A stretch of DNA of 10,524 nucleotides, from NCBI GenBank assembly GCA_003024985.2, contig PXIH01S0069740.1. One strand, 5' to 3'. A model generated the notes under the pieces. It had not been told where the DNA came from, made no database searches, and worked only from the letters and a program-made list of their open reading frames with translations. Source of the stretch: Euperipatoides rowelli (lineage: Eukaryota > Onychophora > Udeonychophora > Euonychophora > Peripatopsidae). The position numbers and the translations under genes are program-made. The stretch's first letter is position 1; each line of letters starts with the position of its first letter. Shown piece by piece: positions 7,831-10,524 of the stretch.

Positions 7831-7892
7831 TGGAAAAACAAAAAAAGAGAAGCCATATGAGGATGGAATTTGATGTTTTTTATACAAGAGCA

Positions 7893-7899
7893 TAGGCTA
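7893..7899. repeat. TAGGCTA heptamer, frame-resolved 5-bp insertion
   Basis: Observed AGCATAGGCTATATGGG lies where copia RT has Ser-Leu/Ile-Tyr-Gly-Leu. Removing GGCTA gives AGC ATA TAT GGG, and the frame then continues ATA AAA CAG. The upstream element has the uninterrupted block TCCCTGTATGGTCTA at 5066-5080. This is the cleanest case in the window. Confidence 0.82.
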
Positions 7900-8883
7900 T
7901 ATGGGATAAAACAGGGTGTCAATTAAATAGACTTAATTAGTAGTTTGAAGAGATCAACACAACAACCTTGCATATATAGTTATCCAAAGCTAAAACTAAT
8001 ATTAGGTGTTTATGTTAATAACTTGCTAATCATAGTATAGGAAAACACAGTTTACTAAATATTTCAAGTAGCCAAAATAGTAAATTTGTGTTAAGAGACC
8101 TAAACAAATAACTTATTAGGTATTAAAATACATAACAGTGGTAAATTGTATAGTTTGGTACTAAAGTTTAGGAACTTTAAACAAACTGATTCAAATTGAG
8201 ATATAATTTTCTATATAGGAATATAATGAATTTTAAAAGAGATGGTAACTTTTTAAAATTAATGTACAGTAATAGTAATAAATTTGAAATTTACTTAGCT
8301 ATGGTACTACAGTATTTCTTGTTCCAACTTTCTTTTACATCAAATCAATGTTTCTTGTATGTTTATTGGATATAAAGTGATAATGACCAATAAAATTAGC
8401 AATGGGATCAGGTGCTTAGTAGAAAGAGTAAAACATTCCCATTTATTTAACAGTAAAAGTTTTAATTATGGTTAACAAACACAATGCTATTACATTTAAT
8501 TACAAGGCAAAAAAAGCTATTTCAACACCTTTGAAAAACTAAATAGTAGTCATTAACTAGTGTAAATAAATCAAATTGACATCAAGTAATTAGAAAAAGT
8601 CTAAGTTTAACCTTTATAAATATTCTTGTTAAACTGAAAGCTATCAATACTCATGTACATTCAGAATTTGTACAAAATGAAAATGATAAATTAAAATTTC
8701 AACATTATTATAACATTACTATGGCTAATTTGAAATGGGGAAAAAGGAAGATGTAGGGAAGTAGCGTAATAAAAATGTGCACCTATTGAACCAACATTGC
8801 TATCAAAATTTATTAGTCATAATGACTTTTTACATATACTGTAGCTCAAAATATATTTTTTTATTTTTTTAAAAAAAAAATTG

Positions 8884-8890
8884 TAGGCTA
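8884..8890. repeat. TAGGCTA heptamer (non-coding)
   Basis: Exact TAGGCTA directly after an A-rich run. No ancestral sequence is available to test for an insertion. Confidence 0.55.
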
Positions 8891-9091
8891 AATAAAATTG
8901 AAGGACTACAATTTGATTAAATTATTATTTTTTAGTCTACAAAAGAACTAAAACACAATAATTACACAATGCACGTTTCAAATACAGAAAAATCATAATA
9001 AATTATAATTGTTTTGTAGTCTAACATTATTTTTAAAAAGATTAATTTTACACATAACTAAATTTTTTAAAAGAAATTAGAATATTAAATG

Positions 9092-9098
9092 TAGCCTA
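9092..9098. repeat. TAGCCTA heptamer (non-coding)
   Basis: Exact TAGCCTA in AATGTAGCCTAATTAG. No ancestral sequence is available. Confidence 0.55.
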
Positions 9099-9193
9099 AT
9101 TAGAAACAAAACATACAACCTAACCATTAATTTGTTGTTTTTTGTTAACAAACAAATGTCTAAATAAATACAATAAAAACAAACTATGGTATA

Positions 9194-9295
9194 TAGGGCC
9201 TACACTAATAGGGTCGAGTCGATATCCAGGTACCGGTTAAGCTACCGAACAGGCAAAAACGGTTAGTAATTTTATCACAAGGTTATTCGTCCTAC
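9194..9295. other. Small CpG-rich patch in AT-rich DNA
   Basis: Six CpG dinucleotides fall within about 100 bases (TCGAG, TCGAT, ACCGG, ACCGA, ACGG, TTCGT), whereas the neighbouring non-coding DNA has very few. TACCG occurs twice, in GGTACCGGTT and GCTACCGAAC. I find no tRNA boxes, ORF or transposon end, so its nature is unknown. It may be the remains of a younger insertion or a short conserved element. Confidence 0.4.
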
Positions 9296-9329
9296 CTAAA
9301 TTACCTTTAATATTTGAAAAAAAAAATTG

Positions 9330-9461
9330 TAGCCTATACGGTATTAATTCTCCCCTTTTTTTTCACAAACAAAAGAAATTAATTAAAATAATAAAAAATT
9401 AAAACAAAATTTAGAATAGGCTATCTTATTTTTTTTAATGACCTTGATCGTATATAGCCTA
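9330..9461. repeat. Cluster of three TAGGCTA/TAGCCTA heptamers
   Basis: TAGCCTA at 9330-9336, TAGGCTA at 9417-9423 and TAGCCTA at 9455-9461. The last touches the outer edge of the left inverted-repeat arm. The right arm lacks the heptamer at the matching place, having CAGGTAATG where the left arm, read on the minus strand, has CAGGTAGGCTATATA. Confidence 0.65.
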
Positions 9462-9540
9462 CCTGCACTACCTGTAGAATTATAAACTAGCCAAGAACTT
9501 TTATTCATTTTAACACTGAGTTTTAAAAATGCCTTCACAA
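9460..9540 (-). repeat. Left arm of an inverted ~82-bp repeat
   Basis: Read on the minus strand, this matches 10253-10334. The first 15 bases (TTGTGAAGGCATTTT) are identical, a middle part is diverged, and the last 49 bases have about 5 differences (near 90%). Both arms open an ATG reading MNKSS-LVYNSTGS-G, and three of the five differences are silent in that frame. The adjoining minus-strand ORF (9383-9646) is otherwise low-complexity. I do not recognise the peptide. It may be an old duplicated exon or a dispersed repeat. Confidence 0.7.
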
Positions 9541-9972
9541 TTGAGATTAAGGAATTTACTACTAAGAAATTTTTAATTAGTAATTTCTTCTTAAAAACAT
9601 TTGACAAAAATAGAAATTTTAAACAGAAAAATAAAATGGTTATCAAATTTTTCCCAACGTGTTCATTTTAATGGACGTTTAAACAGAAATGCCATGCTCA
9701 TTTTTTTTTAGTTTAATAAATACTCAATTTTTATTTAGAAACAGTAGGCCTATATCAATATTTTCAAATTTAAACAATTGAAAAAATATTAATAAGTTAA
9801 CTTAATAGTCAATTTTTTTTAAACACTTATTTTTTTAATTTTAACCTATATGAAAATTTTATTTTGTGGCCATTTTCAGTAGGCTATAGCCTAGTCATTA
9901 GTCAGGCGTTACAAGATTTCTGAATTAAATCATGTGGTTGACTATCAGGCTTGATTTTCTGTATTCATCTTA
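9541..9972. other. Anonymous AT-rich DNA between inverted-repeat arms
   Basis: No ORF or RNA gene recognised. TAGGCCTA occurs at 9745-9752 and the heptamer doublet at 9880-9893. A short imperfect hairpin, AAGAAATT with AATTTCTT, lies around 9564-9589. Confidence 0.45.
9880..9893. repeat. Back-to-back heptamer doublet, TAGGCTA TAGCCTA
   Basis: The two heptamers abut and form a perfect 14-base palindrome. In a scar model this needs two separate events or a second event into the first scar. It could also be an independent short palindrome. Confidence 0.7.
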
Positions 9973-10010
9973 GTTAGAATATTTAATTATTGTTAGAATA
10001 TTTGATTATT
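9973..10010. repeat. 19-bp tandem duplication
   Basis: GTTAGAATATTTAATTATT at 9973-9991 is followed directly by the same 19 bases with one change (TTGATT) at 9992-10010. It is a simple local duplication. Confidence 0.85.
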
Positions 10011-10252
10011 ATGTGTATTTTCACTGTATTGTTAATTTTTGTCAGCTCATATCAAATTCTGACTGAAACCACGTAAACCACCTTTATTATTTGGGAGCAT
10101 CTGAGATGTGAAATACATGATCCAGACGCTAGTCTATACGAGTGTATGTACTGTAGATTTCAAATTAATTTTTGTGCATTTTTTAAGGTAAGCTTTTGTT
10201 TTTTAAATTGTCTATTAGTCTATTTACTGTACGTTAATTTTTTAATGTGAAC

Positions 10253-10334
10253 TTGTGAAGGCATTTTCAAACTTTTTCACTACGAATGAATAAAAGCTCT
10301 CGGCTAGTCTATAATTCAACAGGTAGTACAGGTA
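10253..10334 (+). repeat. Right arm of an inverted ~82-bp repeat
   Basis: Partner of 9460-9540 in opposite orientation, about 710 bp away. ATG at 10284 opens MNKSSRLVYNSTGSTG, which stops soon after. The conserved match ends at CAGGTA in both arms; CAG followed by GTAATG here would fit a splice donor, so a short first coding exon is possible but unproven. Nearby, TATTTACTGTA appears at about 10221 and 10379, so this end of the window has other low-copy repeats. Confidence 0.65.
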
Positions 10335-10524
10335 ATGTATGATTACAAATTTACGATATGAAGGTTAGTTTTTTATTTTATTTACTGTATGTTTATTTTT
10401 TTCTTTGGATTCTTGAAATTTATGAAAAAAATTATTTCTATTAAAAAAAAACAATCCAAATATACATACGGTACAGTACAATGATATATAAAAATAATAG
10501 ATTGCTTATCTGCCCACCATATTT
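10335..10524. other. Anonymous AT-rich end of window
   Basis: Poly-T and poly-A runs with no recognisable feature. Confidence 0.4.

Larger units (their letters stand above)
7440..8620 (+). pseudogene. Old Ty1/copia pol relic: reverse transcriptase and RNase H
   Basis: A second, much more decayed copia pol, different from the element upstream. In order: GWKEAVK (7504), VPRPKHRTVL (about 7574), KYKVRLVAR (about 7631), SQRIDYEELF (about 7670), SALAS (about 7736), MDIKMVYFNG (motif A with Asp kept, about 7774), YKSI...GIKQG (about 7883-7915), the box at 8011-8022 reading YVNN where YVDD is required, and NNLLGIKIHNSGKLY (about 8107). RNase H traces follow: a Gly-Tyr-Ser-Asp-like block near 8368-8388, SRKSK near 8420 and IDIK at 8575-8586. 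Stops and frameshifts are dense, and both catalytic Asp codons of the YVDD box have become Asn. No LTRs, gag, protease or integrase were recognised. Several TA-flanked 5-bp insertions interrupt it. Confidence 0.85.
8621..9193. other. Anonymous AT-rich DNA with two heptamers
   Basis: No coding blocks or RNA genes recognised. It contains long A and T runs (for example 8850-8881) and heptamers TAGGCTA at 8884-8890 and TAGCCTA at 9092-9098, both in non-coding context. Confidence 0.5.

Noticed and set aside
9194-9295. tRNA-derived SINE or tRNA in the CpG-rich patch
   Set aside because: No A box plus B box pair and no cloverleaf could be drawn on either strand.
9383-9646. Minus-strand 87-codon ORF as a gene
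   Set aside because: Only the 9460-9510 part is shared with the other repeat arm; the rest is Phe/Leu/Lys/Ile low-complexity sequence from AT-rich DNA and has no family match I know.

Overview
The window looks like AT-rich, non-coding DNA from an invertebrate animal, probably an arthropod and perhaps a crustacean. The evidence is indirect. There are no compact genes and no bacterial signals. It holds a Ty1/copia retrotransposon with a copia-type half-tRNA primer site, Ty3/Gypsy debris, and a minus-strand relic of a protein family that I recall as highly repeated in arthropod genomes. I see no intact host gene.

Layout: 250-1190 (minus) is a broken copy of that repeated family, with a 16-bp tandem expansion inside it. 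1190-2130 has no recognisable content. 2130-2912 (plus) is an old Ty3/Gypsy pol relic, running from protease through the linker to the start of reverse transcriptase. 2925-6377 is a two-LTR Ty1/copia element in plus orientation: 176-bp 5' LTR, primer-binding site, gag with a CCHC knuckle, protease, a deletion that removes the integrase core, reverse transcriptase, RNase H, polypurine tract and 158-bp 3' LTR. It is dead, with several frameshifts and stops. 6378-7440 is anonymous. 7440-8620 (plus) is a second, much older copia pol relic. 8621-10524 is anonymous AT-rich DNA with a small CpG-rich patch and an inverted pair of ~82-bp repeats at 9460-9540 and 10253-10334.

The most interesting signal cuts across these features. 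The heptamer TAGGCTA (or its complement TAGCCTA) occurs 15 times by my count, far above the roughly one expected from base composition. All copies lie outside the LTR element. Where one falls inside a recognisable coding relic, removing exactly five bases (GGCTA or GCCTA) restores or improves the ancestral reading. This is seen in three unrelated relics. The heptamers therefore look like 5-bp insertions at TA dinucleotides. That is the form of excision scar left by Tc1/mariner-type transposases (TA + 3 nt + TA, with an ambiguous middle base). I know of no described element with matching GGC...GCC ends, so this is offered as a testable hypothesis.
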